Of a DNA stretch of 64,000 nt, positions 35,528-44,386 are shown piece by piece. Origin of the DNA: Candidatus Dietzia intestinigallinarum (lineage in GTDB: Bacteria > Actinomycetota > Actinomycetes > Mycobacteriales > Mycobacteriaceae); NCBI GenBank assembly GCA_019119875.1, contig DWWG01000242.1:1-64000 (forward strand), read 5' to 3'. The position numbers and the translations under genes were made by a program. Each line of letters starts with the position of its first letter. Within the stretch, counting starts at the first letter, position 1. The notes beneath the pieces are model-generated. The model worked only from the letters and a program-made list of their open reading frames with translations, was not told the DNA's origin and searched no databases.

Positions 35528-35620
35528 ACCGGATCAATCTGTAGGGACCGTGTCCCCCCGGGCGTGAGCCAGGGGCGGGAGCGAAGTCCGGCGGGTCGTC
35601 TCCGGCCCGAGACCGCGTGC

Positions 35621-36490
35621 TCAGTCCGACTGGGCTTCCTTCTCCGCCAGCCACAGGTAGGCAGTGAGCATCCGCTTGAGCTCGGTCACCGTCGCATCGT
35701 GGAACTCCTCGCTGCTGGACGGCGCCGCGCTGGACGACGCAGCGGTCGCCGGTGCCGAGCTCGACGACGCAGTCGCCGGCGCCGCGCTGGACGGTGCCGA
35801 ACCGGCCGAGGTCGTGGCACCGGCCGCGCCGCTTCCGGCGGGTTCGATCGAGCCCGGATCGGCAAGTCCCCCGGCGTTGTTGCCGGCGCTCACCGAGAAG
35901 TTGAGCATCGAATAGGACACGTGGATCAGTGCCTCTGCCATGAACGCGCGACGCTGCCGCTCGGTTGCCGGCATGAGCGGGGCCAGAACGCTGGCGATCA
36001 TGCGGGCGATCTCCCGCTCGTTGACCGCGGCCGTCGCACGCGTGGCGGGAGTCGCCTGCGTAGCGAGCCACACCGCCCGGCGGGAGGGGTCCCGCAGCCA
36101 CAGGTCTGCCAGATGGTCCAGGAAATCGTTGAGCAATTCCGGCCAGTCCAGCGCGGGGATCTTCTGCGCGAACCTCTCGATCTCCTCGATCACCCCGTGC
36201 GCATCCTGGCGGTCCAGCTCGCAGACCAACACATACTTGTTGGCGAAGAACTGATACAGGGTGCCGATGGGGACGCCGGCTCGGGAGGCGACCTCCTCAC
36301 AGGTGAACGAGTCGAATCCGACCTCCACGAGAACCTCGCGGGCTGAGGCCAGCAGCGCCTGGAACTTCCGCCGACTCCGTTCCTGGATGGGACGGCGGCG
36401 GGGGACCAGGATGATCGGCTCGCTCTGGGCCGTCTCGTCCCGGGCGTCCTGCGGCGAGCCCGGGGACTGTTCTGACGACTCGGATGTCAT
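35621..36490 (-). CDS. TetR-family transcriptional regulator with Ala/Ser-rich insertion
   Basis: Residues about 30-80 are a TetR DNA-binding domain (RSRRKFQALLASAREVLVEVGFDSFTCEEVASRAGVPIGTLYQFFANKYVLVCELDRQD). A ligand-binding helical domain follows, interrupted near its end by about 45 residues almost entirely of Ala, Ser, Pro, Gly and Thr (GATTSAGSAPSSAAPATASS and similar) before the last helix, VTELKRMLTAYLWLAEKE. The ATG at 36490 gives 289 residues. It lies eight bases past bcp on the same strand, so the two are probably co-transcribed. Target genes are unknown; nearby fas is a candidate only by position. Confidence 0.88.
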   Translation of the reverse strand: MTSESSEQSPGSPQDARDETAQSEPIILVPRRRPIQERSRRKFQALLASAREVLVEVGFDSFTCEEVASRAGVPIGTLYQFFANKYVLVCELDRQDAHGVIEEIERFAQKIPALDWPELLNDFLDHLADLWLRDPSRRAVWLATQATPATRATAAVNEREIARMIASVLAPLMPATERQRRAFMAEALIHVSYSMLNFSVSAGNNAGGLADPGSIEPAGSGAAGATTSAGSAPSSAAPATASSSSAPATAASSSAAPSSSEEFHDATVTELKRMLTAYLWLAEKEAQSD

Positions 36491-36498
36491 GCGCGGTC

Positions 36499-37005
36499 TC
36501 AGCCCTCGGCGCTCTGGGGATCGGGCAGCTCCACGCCCAGGAGCTTGGCGATCATCGCGACGTGGCCCTTGGCCCGGACGTTGTAGCGGGCCAAAGACAG
36601 CGTGCCGTCCGGCTCCACGACGAACGTCGAACGGATCACTCCCATCACGACCTTGCCGTAGTTCTTCTTCTCGCCGAACGCGCCCCACTCGGTGAGCATC
36701 GTCTTGTCCGGGTCAGAGAGCAGCGGAAACGTGATCCCGTGCTTGTCGCGGAACCGGGCGAGCTTCTCCGGCTTGTCGGGGGAGACACCCACCACGCCCA
36801 TGCCCGCGTCCTTGAGCTCCCCGAGCGCGTTCTCGAAATCCACGGTCTCCGTGGTGCAGCCGGGCGTCATGGCCGCCGGGTACACATATACGAGCACTTT
36901 CCCGTGCTCCGCGAGCAGGTCGGCGAGCGCCGTGGGCGTCCCATCGGCGTCAGGGAGGGTGAAGGAGGGGGCCTTCTGGCCCACCTCGAGCCGTGGTGTG
37001 CTCAC
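36499..37005 (-). CDS. bcp: Peroxiredoxin Bcp/PrxQ, single-cysteine form
   Basis: This thiol peroxidase of 168 residues reduces hydroperoxides. The peroxidatic Cys50 lies in YPAAMTPGCTTETVDF. Many Bcp proteins have a resolving cysteine five residues later (CTTEAC); here that position is Val55, and Cys50 is the only cysteine in the whole protein. It must therefore act as a 1-Cys peroxiredoxin resolved by an external thiol such as mycothiol or mycoredoxin. The GTG has AGGAG upstream. It heads an operon with the TetR gene. Confidence 0.92.
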   Translation of the reverse strand: MSTPRLEVGQKAPSFTLPDADGTPTALADLLAEHGKVLVYVYPAAMTPGCTTETVDFENALGELKDAGMGVVGVSPDKPEKLARFRDKHGITFPLLSDPDKTMLTEWGAFGEKKNYGKVVMGVIRSTFVVEPDGTLSLARYNVRAKGHVAMIAKLLGVELPDPQSAEG

Positions 37006-37157
37006 CGGTGCTCCTGTGAAGTCGAATCGGGACTCGTGACCTCACCAACCTATCCGATGCAGTGCCGCACCGGCGCGGATCCTCTTCGGGTGCAGTACCG
37101 TGTGCGGGGTAAAGAACCCGCGGGGCGGCCCGCGGCCATGCGATCGACGGAGGTCTC

Positions 37158-37430
37158 GTGTCCAGGAGTTACGACAGCATCGAGGGCGACATCGCCAAGG
37201 CCCGTGACGACCTCGCGACGACCTTGGACGAGCTGGTTGACCGGGTGAGCCCCAAGAATCTGGCGGCGGAGGGCAAGGAACGCGCCACCGCAGCTCTCAA
37301 AGATCCCCGCGTGCTGGCGGTTCTCGGCGGAGTCGCGGCGTTGGTGATCGGCGGGGTCACACTCTCCATGGTGAACAAGCGCAAGGAGCGCCAGCGCATC
37401 GAGGCATACCTGGCGGCTCGCCGAGGCTGA
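37158..37430 (+). CDS. DUF3618 membrane-anchored protein
   Basis: The 90-residue protein has an amphipathic N-terminal region typical of DUF3618 (SIEGDIAKARDDLATTLDELVDRVSPKNLAAEGKERA), one helix (VLAVLGGVAALVIGGVTLSMV) and a basic tail. Function is unknown; these proteins are probably membrane- or stress-associated. The GTG follows GGAGG. It diverges from bcp, an arrangement I recall from mycobacteria (Rv2520c next to bcp). Confidence 0.88.
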   Translation: MSRSYDSIEGDIAKARDDLATTLDELVDRVSPKNLAAEGKERATAALKDPRVLAVLGGVAALVIGGVTLSMVNKRKERQRIEAYLAARRG

Positions 37431-37742
37431 CCCGAGTCGGCGCGATCACGGTGCCGACGCCACCCGGGCGCACGACCACGGTGCCGACGCCACCCGGGGC
37501 GCGCGATCACGGTGTCGCCCCCCCAGGGCGCACGGTGGGCCAGGGTGGCAGGGGGCTTCGGCGCTGGGGTCCGTGGCGGCACCCGCGCGCAAGTGGCCGG
37601 GGCAGCACCACGCCCTCGTCACGTTCCGGCGCACGGCCACTGTCGGCAGGGGGTCGGGGTGAGCGTGTCGTTGAGGACCACCGGCCCCCCGAACGCCGGA
37701 GTGTCCCGCCGGTGTTCGTGCGCGTCGACTGACGAAACGAGA
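37431..37742. other. Intergenic stretch without a gene
   Basis: It begins with the 30-bp repeats annotated separately and then GC-rich sequence with no convincing frame or ribosome site. It lies between the DUF3618 gene and the tRNA-Lys terminator. Confidence 0.55.
37443..37533 (+). repeat. 30-31-bp tandem repeat, three copies
   Basis: Units starting CGATCACGGTGCCGACGCCA, CGACCACGGTGCCGACGCCA and CGATCACGGTGTCGCCCCCC begin at 37443, 37473 and 37504. The third copy is diverged in its second half. Confidence 0.85.
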
Positions 37743-37777
37743 AGATCCCCGGACTGCGTGATGCAGACCGGGGATCT
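37743..37777 (-). terminator. Terminator after tRNA-Lys
   Basis: A perfect 10-bp stem AGATCCCCGG/CCGGGGATCT with a 15-base loop lies seven bases past the tRNA 3' end. On the minus strand it is followed by the T-rich TCTCGTTTCG. Confidence 0.85.
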
Positions 37778-37783
37778 CGTCTG

Positions 37784-37855
37784 TGCGCCATCAGGGACTC
37801 GAACCCCGAACCCACTGATTAAGAGTCAGTTGCTCTACCATTGAGCTAATGGCGC
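37784..37855 (-). tRNA. tRNA-Lys (anticodon CTT)
   Basis: Read on the minus strand: acceptor GCGCCAT/ATGGCGC, D arm AGCTCAATGGTAGAGC, anticodon arm ACTGA-CTCTTAA-TCAGT with CTT, T arm CGGGGTTCGAGTCCCTG, discriminator A. No CCA is encoded. Confidence 0.96.
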
Positions 37856-38088
37856 GTGCTCTGCTGGCTCGGCTTCCGCCTCGCCCGCTCGGTGCGAGGA
37901 AAACTGTAACAGGGCATCCGCCGATTCACGAAATCGCCTGTTCAGTACAAGGGACCACCACGTCGTTGACGGGCCGTCCTTAATGGTTTCGATATGGAAC
38001 GAGGCCCTTCTCCCAGGCATAATGACCGTAGACATCCGCTCGGTCGTGGCCGTGACCGAGGGGACGCATTATTTGGAAGGGGTCGTAA

Positions 38089-39321
38089 GTGAACCTGCGC
38101 ACATCGGATCGGAAAGGGCGTCGGTCCACCGGAGCCCCCTCCAGGGGGCGCCTCGCACTGGCCGTCGTGTTCGCCGGGACGTTGGCCCTGACCGGCTGCA
38201 CCATCGGGGATTCCGGTTCGGCAGGGGAGCAGGTCGCCGAGGCGCCCGCGGAACCGGCCGCGGTGATCGACGCGTCTGTCGCCGACGGCGCGAGTGACGC
38301 GAACCCGACCGAGCCCGTCGTCCTCACCGCCGAGAACGGACGACTGGACACCGTGGTGATGCGTAACCCGGAGGGCGTACCGGTTCAGGGCGAGTTCAAC
38401 GCGGAGCACACCGAGTGGCGGACCACCGAGGAACTCGGCTACGGCCGCCAGTACACGCTCGAGTCCACTGCGACCGACGAGGAAGGTCTGGTCACCCGCA
38501 GCAACACCACGTTCAGCACCATCACGCCCGATATCATGACCGCGGCCTATCTCACCGTGGGCGAGGGCGAGGTCGTGGGCATCGGCCAGCCGGTGGCCGT
38601 CATGTTCGACGAGCCGATCGCCGACCGTCATGCAGCGCAGGAGAACATCCACATCACCACCACTCCCGAGGTGGAGGGTGCCTTCTACTGGGTGTCCGAC
38701 CAGGAGGTGCGCTGGCGCCCGGCCGAGTACTGGCAGCCCGGTACCCGGGTCGACGTGCATGTGGACATCTACGGCGAGGACCTCGGCAACGGCATGTACG
38801 GCCAGCAGGACAATCAGGCCAGCTTCGAGATCGGCGACGCGGTGATCTCAAGGGTCGACGACTCGACCAAGCAGATCGTCATCGAGCGCAACGGTGAGGT
38901 GGTCAAGACCATGCCCACGTCGATGGGCAAGGCTGCGACGCCGACCCCTAACGGGATCTATGTCATCGGTGAGAAGCACGCGTCGATGATCATGGACTCC
39001 TCGACATACGGGGTGGCCGTCGACTCCGCGGACGGATACCGCACCCCGGTGCAGTACGCGACCCGGATGTCCTACAGCGGCATCTTCATCCATGCCGCGC
39101 CGTGGTCGGTGTGGGCACAGGGCTCCCAGAACACCAGCCACGGGTGCCTCAACGTCACCACCTCCGACGCGAAGTGGTTCTACGACAACGCCAAGCGGGG
39201 CGACATCTTCGAGGTCACCGGCACGGTGGGTGACACGCTCCCGGGCTGGGACGGTCTCGGCGACTGGAACGTCCCGTGGGAGACCTGGAAGGCCGGTAAC
39301 GCCGACCAGGGTGCCGCTTAA
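38089..39321 (+). CDS. L,D-transpeptidase lipoprotein (LppS/Ldt-like)
   Basis: This peptidoglycan 3-3 cross-linking enzyme is anchored outside the membrane. It has a lipoprotein signal (LAVVFAGTLALTGC), a disordered acidic linker, a bacterial Ig-like domain (about residues 80-250) and a YkuD catalytic domain with IFIHAAPW and SHGCLNV (His351, nucleophile Cys353). A Trp-rich tail follows (WDGLGDWNVPWETW). The GTG has AAGGGG upstream. The neighbourhood (bcp, DUF3618, orn region) fits mycobacterial lppS (Rv2518c). A strong terminator ends the unit. Confidence 0.92.
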   Translation: MNLRTSDRKGRRSTGAPSRGRLALAVVFAGTLALTGCTIGDSGSAGEQVAEAPAEPAAVIDASVADGASDANPTEPVVLTAENGRLDTVVMRNPEGVPVQGEFNAEHTEWRTTEELGYGRQYTLESTATDEEGLVTRSNTTFSTITPDIMTAAYLTVGEGEVVGIGQPVAVMFDEPIADRHAAQENIHITTTPEVEGAFYWVSDQEVRWRPAEYWQPGTRVDVHVDIYGEDLGNGMYGQQDNQASFEIGDAVISRVDDSTKQIVIERNGEVVKTMPTSMGKAATPTPNGIYVIGEKHASMIMDSSTYGVAVDSADGYRTPVQYATRMSYSGIFIHAAPWSVWAQGSQNTSHGCLNVTTSDAKWFYDNAKRGDIFEVTGTVGDTLPGWDGLGDWNVPWETWKAGNADQGAA

Positions 39322-39326
39322 GCAGA

Positions 39327-39371
39327 CCCGGCCCACGGCCGCCATCTCGATCTGGTAGCCGTGGGCCGGTC
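39327..39371 (+). terminator. Terminator after the L,D-transpeptidase gene
   Basis: A perfect 12-bp stem CCGGCCCACGGC/GCCGTGGGCCGG has an 18-base loop and starts seven bases past the stop codon. TCTCGTTC follows. Confidence 0.85.
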
Positions 39372-39592
39372 TCGTTCACAGGGGCTCGAAAACGTGAAAT
39401 TCCCGCCGGTGACGCGAGGGTGATGAAAGCTGGTGGAAGCGACCGAGTACGCTAAACGAGAATTCATCCGGGTGGGCGAGGCGTAGCCTGCGATCGAATT
39501 GCGTAGCGGTCCGGTGATCGGTGTATCGCCCGGCCGTCAATCAGCTGTGCGATCTGTAGAGATTTCGCTCGGGCGTCACGAGAGGAATGTGT

Positions 39593-42169
39593 ATGCGCAA
39601 CGCCTTCAAGGTGCTTCGTCGTGACCTCACGCGTATTCGGCGGGCACCGAAGTCGTGGGCGATCATCATCGGCCTGCTCGTGTTGCCTTCCCTCTACGCC
39701 TGGGTCAACATCATCGCGTTCTGGGACCCGTATGGTAACGCGGACCACATCAAGGTTGCGGTCGTCAATCAGGACGAAGGGGCGAGTACGGATCTCACCG
39801 GTGAGGTCAACGTCGGCGAGCAGGTGGTCGACCAGCTCAAGACGAACGACCAACTCGGGTGGCAGTTCATGGACCACGACGAGGCGATGGAGGCCGTCCG
39901 GTCGGGGTCGAGTTATGCCGCCATCGTCATGCCGCCGGATTTCAGCCGTGACCTGCTGACCATCACCACCGGCGACTTCGTGCAACCGAAGCTCGAGTAC
40001 TACACCAACGAGAAGGCGAACGCGATCGCCCCTAAGATCACCGATGTCGGCGCATCGACGTTGGACACTCAGATCAACTCGAACTTCATCGGTACCGTCG
40101 CGAAGACCCTTGCGCAGGAGGCCGAGCAGGCGGGAATCGATGCGGGGGACTGGCTGATCGACTCCCGCAGTGAGACCTTGACGGCGCTGGACCAGGCTCT
40201 TCAGACGGTCCAGGCGGCACGCATGAGCATGACCGAGCTGGACAACGCGGTGGGCCCGGGCACAGCTGCCGTCACGGATGCCCGGAGAGCCCTGGAGCGG
40301 GTGGACGCCGCGATCGGTGACGTGACCGATGCGGCCACCGACGCACAGGCCCTCGTCAACGAAGTGCAACAGGATCTGGTCGACTTCTCGGGGACGTTGA
40401 CCGACGCCTATGTCTCCGGCGCGGCGAACCTCACCGGCGCCACCACTCGCCTGCGGGAGAGCATCGCGCAGTTCTCCGGCGGTGCGGACGCTGCCCGCAC
40501 CGCACTCACCACGGCTCAGAGTGATGTGCAGGCCGTGATCGACGCCAATCAGACACTGCTCGGCGCGCTGCGTCCGCTCGCGGCGGCGGTGCCCGCCGAG
40601 GTGCCGGCCAAGGCCCAGATGGAGCAGGTGATCAGCGGGCTCGAGGCACAGACCGCCCGTGACAGGGAGCTCCTGGAGACCCTGGGTGCCGCGCACTCCA
40701 CGGTGTCGACGGTGTCCGACCAGACGGCTGCGGCGACGGAGGCGATGAACGCGGTCGAGAGATCATCGGCTGCTCTGCACAGCATGATGACCGGCACTTT
40801 CCCGGGTCTCAACCAGTCCATGGCGTCGCTGTCCGCCAGTGTCGGAGCCTTCTCCACCGCCCTCGATTCCCAGCGGGTGCTCGTGGGCGAGGCCACGGAC
40901 ATGCTCACCGAACTCGAAGAGCTACTCGGTGAGACGGGTACGGCGCTGTCCTCGCTGGACGGCAATCTCCAGGACGTGCAGTCGGATCTCGTCACCCTGC
41001 AGACCGACCTGAACGCGATCACCGCTGCGGACATCTGGGATCAGTTGAGCACGCTGACCTCACTCGATCCGGATTCGATCGCCGATTTCATGACGGGGCC
41101 GGTGACCGTTCACGAGAACGACGTGTTCCCCGTGCCGGCGTACGGCTCGTCCATGGCGCCGCTGTTCACCAACCTGTCCCTGTGGATCGCCGGGTTCGTG
41201 CTGATGGTGCTGTTCAAGCTGGAGGTCGACACCGAGGACGTCGACGGGTTGACGGTGCGACAGGCCTACTTCGGCCGGTGGTTGCTGTTCGCGGTGATGA
41301 ACATCATCCAGGCACTGCTCGTGAGCATCGGCAACGTGGTGATCGGCGTCCAGACGGTCAACCCGGTCATCTTCGTGGCCACGTGCGTTTTCGTCGGGCT
41401 CGCCTACATGTCGATCATCTACGCACTGTCGGTGTCGTTCGGCTATATCGGCAAGGGAATGGCCGTATTGCTGGTGATCATGCAGATTCCCGGGGCCTCC
41501 GGCATCTACCCGATCCAGATGATGCCGGAATTCTTCCGGTCGTTGTTCCCGTTCTTCCCCTTCACCTATGGGATCGACGCGATGCGTGAGACCATCGGCG
41601 GGTTCTACGGGCTCTACTACCTCCGCTACATGGCCGTCCTGACGCTCTTCGCCGCGCTGGCATTCGCCCTCGGTGTATTCCTGCGTCAGCGCCTCGGGAA
41701 CTTCGCCCGCCTGTTCAACAGCAAGCTGGCCGACACCGGCTTGTTCCTGAGTGAGGACGTGCAGATCCTGGGTTCGCGGCGCCGCCTCACGCAGCTGGTG
41801 CGGGCTCTGACCGACCGGGAGCGGTTCCGGGAGGACAATGCCCGGCGCCGACGCTGGATGGATATGAATCACAAGGTCATGCAGCGTGCAGCCCTGGTCA
41901 TCGGGGCCATCGGGACCGTGGTGCTCCTCGTTGTGGGGGCCCTCGTCCCGGATGCGAAGGCCACCGTTCTCGGCCTGTGGGGTCTGCTCTGCCTGCTGGT
42001 GATGGCCGCGATCGTGGCGGTTGAGTACGTGAACCAGAGCGTCATCTACGGCACAGAGGTCAGCGAGCTCCCCGACGATGCGCTGAAGCGGGCGCTGGCG
42101 CAGGAGGAACTGGCGATTCGGCCGGATGTCCGGCTCGATCAGATCGAGAAGCAGGGGCAGGACGCGTGA
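39593..42169 (+). CDS. YhgE/Pip-family membrane protein (first)
   Basis: The 858-residue protein has one N-terminal helix (SWAIIIGLLVLPSLYAWVNI) followed by the YhgE/Pip signature NIIAFWDPYGNADHIKVAVVNQDEGA. A large extracellular region of about 450 residues is rich in coiled-coil-like helices. Five or six C-terminal helices resemble ABC-2 type permeases (FGYIGKGMAVLLVIMQIPGASGIYPIQMMP), and a cytoplasmic tail ends in EKQGQDA. Family members include phage-infection proteins and type VII secretion-associated EsaA; the role here is unknown. Of two in-frame ATGs I chose the second, six bases after AGAGGA. The next gene overlaps by four bases. Confidence 0.88.
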   Translation: MRNAFKVLRRDLTRIRRAPKSWAIIIGLLVLPSLYAWVNIIAFWDPYGNADHIKVAVVNQDEGASTDLTGEVNVGEQVVDQLKTNDQLGWQFMDHDEAMEAVRSGSSYAAIVMPPDFSRDLLTITTGDFVQPKLEYYTNEKANAIAPKITDVGASTLDTQINSNFIGTVAKTLAQEAEQAGIDAGDWLIDSRSETLTALDQALQTVQAARMSMTELDNAVGPGTAAVTDARRALERVDAAIGDVTDAATDAQALVNEVQQDLVDFSGTLTDAYVSGAANLTGATTRLRESIAQFSGGADAARTALTTAQSDVQAVIDANQTLLGALRPLAAAVPAEVPAKAQMEQVISGLEAQTARDRELLETLGAAHSTVSTVSDQTAAATEAMNAVERSSAALHSMMTGTFPGLNQSMASLSASVGAFSTALDSQRVLVGEATDMLTELEELLGETGTALSSLDGNLQDVQSDLVTLQTDLNAITAADIWDQLSTLTSLDPDSIADFMTGPVTVHENDVFPVPAYGSSMAPLFTNLSLWIAGFVLMVLFKLEVDTEDVDGLTVRQAYFGRWLLFAVMNIIQALLVSIGNVVIGVQTVNPVIFVATCVFVGLAYMSIIYALSVSFGYIGKGMAVLLVIMQIPGASGIYPIQMMPEFFRSLFPFFPFTYGIDAMRETIGGFYGLYYLRYMAVLTLFAALAFALGVFLRQRLGNFARLFNSKLADTGLFLSEDVQILGSRRRLTQLVRALTDRERFREDNARRRRWMDMNHKVMQRAALVIGAIGTVVLLVVGALVPDAKATVLGLWGLLCLLVMAAIVAVEYVNQSVIYGTEVSELPDDALKRALAQEELAIRPDVRLDQIEKQGQDA

Positions 42170-44358
42170 GCAACATCTTCAGTCTGATCCGTCACGACTA
42201 CGGGCAGGCCACCCGTAACGTGATCGCCGGGATGGTGCTGGTCGGCGTCGTTCTGATCCCCTCCTTCTTCGCGTGGTTCAACGTGCTATCGAGCTGGAAG
42301 CCGTTCGACAACGTGGACAACCTCAAGGTCGCGGTGGCCAGTTCCGACGAGGGGTTCGAGAGCAATCTGTTCCCGATGCGGATCAACGTCGGCGAGCAGG
42401 TGGTGTCCCAGCTCCGGGCCAACAGCGACATCGACTGGCAGTTCGTCTCCACCGACGAGGCCATCGAGGGCACCAAGTCCGAGGAGTACTACGCGGCGAT
42501 CGTGCTGCCGGCCGATTTCAGCCAGAAGATGATGACCTTCCTCTCCCCGGGGGCCACACCGGTGGAGATCGACCTGTACGTGAACGAGAAGAAGAACGCG
42601 CTCTCCTCGCTGATCACCGGGGAGGCCGCCTCGGACGTGTCGACCCAGATCAACACCAGCTTCACGCAGACCCTCGACGAGGTCGGCCTGGCGTTGGTGT
42701 CGTCCCTGGCCACGCATCTCGAGGATTCCGATGCGCAGCAGACCCTCACCGATCTCGAGTCGGCCGTGGGGCGGATCGCGGTGCAGCTGAACTCGGGAGC
42801 GAACACCGCGGAGGTCTTCGCGGGGTTGCTCTCCTCCGGGCAGTCTCTCCTGTCCAGCGCCGGATCGCTCGCCTCGTCGTCGTCCGATGCCCTCCGGGAC
42901 ACCGCCGGCGCGATCGGCCAGGGCGCCGACGCTGTGAACTCGGCACAGAACGTGCTCGTGCAGGCTTCAGAGCGACTGTCCACGGTGTTCGCGATGAACG
43001 CCGAGAGCTACGAGACCCTCCGCGGGGAGATCGACCGGATCTTCGGCAACACCGCCACCGCGACGCCCGGAGCCGGGCTCTCGCAGGCCTCCGAGATGGT
43101 GGATCAGCAGGTGGCGGCGTACACGCAGTTCCGCGATCAGTTGCGAACCCAGGCGGCGACGCCGGGCCTCGACGCGGTGACCCGGGACTCGGTGAACCTG
43201 CTGGCTGATCGGATTGACGGGGTCATCGCGCGCCAGGAGGCCCTCAGTCAGCGTCTTGAGGCGGCCGCGTCGCCGGCTGTGCAGGGCACGGTCGATCGCG
43301 CGGCGACACGGGATGCGATCCTCCAGGACGTGGATGCGGCCCAGGCGGCGATCATCGGTGCCCGTGACCAGTACACCAACAGCCTGCGCCCGAAGCTCGA
43401 GAGTCTGGCCGCAGACCTGGCGTCGGTGCGCAGTGACTTCTCCGGGATCGGCCAGGATCTGCGGGCGGCGGAGCAGTCGTTGGCCGCCGGCGCGGGTTCG
43501 TTGGACGCCGGCCTGGCGGACGGTGAGACGGCGGTCCGCCTGCTCGCGAGCGACCTCCGTGGCTCCGCGGACACCTTCGCCGAGCTCGAGACCGCACTCG
43601 GTGACGCCGCGAACACCGGCGATCTGAGTGAGGTCCAGAAGATCATCGGCTCGGACCCGGCGACGTTCGCTGCGGAGTTGGCCTCCCCGGTCAGCCTCGA
43701 GACGATCCCGGTGTTCAAGGTCGACAATTTCGGCTCGCAGATGGCGCCGCTGTACACGGTGCTCGGGCTCTGGGTGGGGGCGCTGCTCCTCGCGGTGCTC
43801 ATCCGCACGGAGGTCGATCGTGATGCCCTCCCGGCGTTGGCGCGACCGCTCAAGCCCTGGCAGGAGTATTTCGGGCACTATGCGATCTTCGGAGGGCTCG
43901 CGCTCCTGCAGAGCACGATCCTCTTCGTGGGCCTCATCGGGTTCGTCGGGGTCCGCCCGGCACATCCGTTCCTGCTGATATTGGCGGGTTGGGTGATGTC
44001 GTTCGTCTTCTCGCTGATCACCTACACGCTCGTATTGACGTTCGGTGAGGCGGGTAAGGCGATCGGCGTTCTGCTTCTGGTGGTGCAGATCTCCGCGGGC
44101 GGGGGGGCGTACCCGTTGGCGGTCCTTCCGCAGTGGTTCCAGAGCATCAGCCCGTTCGTCCCGGTGTCCCACGCGACGACGGCGGTCCGGGCCGCCATCG
44201 GCGGGATCTACGACGCCGATTACTGGAAGGCGATCGGCTGGCTGCTCGTGTTCACCCTGCCGTTCCTGTTCATCGGGCTCGTCCTGCGCCTGGCGGTGAA
44301 GAAGTTCAACGACGATCTGAACTCCTCGCTTGAGGGCACCAAGCTCATGAGCGTGTGA
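42166..44358 (+). CDS. YhgE/Pip-family membrane protein (second)
   Basis: The 730-residue paralogue has the same architecture as its neighbour: N-terminal helix and motif (FFAWFNVLSSWKPFDNVDNLKVAVASSDEG), a long helical extracellular region, and an ABC-2-like block of helices (FGEAGKAIGVLLLVVQISAGGGAYPLAVLP). It lacks the extra C-terminal helices and tail of the first protein. The GTG start overlaps the previous stop by four bases. Two unequal, co-translated Pip proteins suggest a heteromeric membrane complex. Confidence 0.88.
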   Translation: MSNIFSLIRHDYGQATRNVIAGMVLVGVVLIPSFFAWFNVLSSWKPFDNVDNLKVAVASSDEGFESNLFPMRINVGEQVVSQLRANSDIDWQFVSTDEAIEGTKSEEYYAAIVLPADFSQKMMTFLSPGATPVEIDLYVNEKKNALSSLITGEAASDVSTQINTSFTQTLDEVGLALVSSLATHLEDSDAQQTLTDLESAVGRIAVQLNSGANTAEVFAGLLSSGQSLLSSAGSLASSSSDALRDTAGAIGQGADAVNSAQNVLVQASERLSTVFAMNAESYETLRGEIDRIFGNTATATPGAGLSQASEMVDQQVAAYTQFRDQLRTQAATPGLDAVTRDSVNLLADRIDGVIARQEALSQRLEAAASPAVQGTVDRAATRDAILQDVDAAQAAIIGARDQYTNSLRPKLESLAADLASVRSDFSGIGQDLRAAEQSLAAGAGSLDAGLADGETAVRLLASDLRGSADTFAELETALGDAANTGDLSEVQKIIGSDPATFAAELASPVSLETIPVFKVDNFGSQMAPLYTVLGLWVGALLLAVLIRTEVDRDALPALARPLKPWQEYFGHYAIFGGLALLQSTILFVGLIGFVGVRPAHPFLLILAGWVMSFVFSLITYTLVLTFGEAGKAIGVLLLVVQISAGGGAYPLAVLPQWFQSISPFVPVSHATTAVRAAIGGIYDADYWKAIGWLLVFTLPFLFIGLVLRLAVKKFNDDLNSSLEGTKLMSV

Positions 44359-44386
44359 TCGCTGGAACCGCTGCCTTCACCGCCGT

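Larger units (their letters stand above)
35077..35620. other. Gene-free, repeat-rich stretch after acpS
   Basis: I see no credible gene. The first 200 bases contain imperfect direct repeats of a GCCGCCCGTYGCTGCCCCGC-type unit and related Ala/Arg-codon-like simple sequence; a set of 39-40-bp repeats is annotated separately. Long open frames cross it on both strands but encode only repeated Arg/Gly/Pro-rich strings. Confidence 0.6.

Noticed and set aside
34980..36101. A 373-codon frame on the minus strand covering the repeat region and part of the TetR gene
   Set aside because: It is the wrong frame for the TetR protein and translates repeats. The TetR frame has a clear helix-turn-helix.
35621..36490. 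Assigning this TetR gene as FasR, the regulator of fas
   Set aside because: Position is suggestive, but mycobacterial FasR is encoded elsewhere and its sequence, as I recall it, does not resemble this protein.
37451..37844. Short plus-strand frames between the DUF3618 gene and tRNA-Lys
   Set aside because: They cross the tandem repeats, the terminator hairpin and the tRNA, and have no plausible start site.
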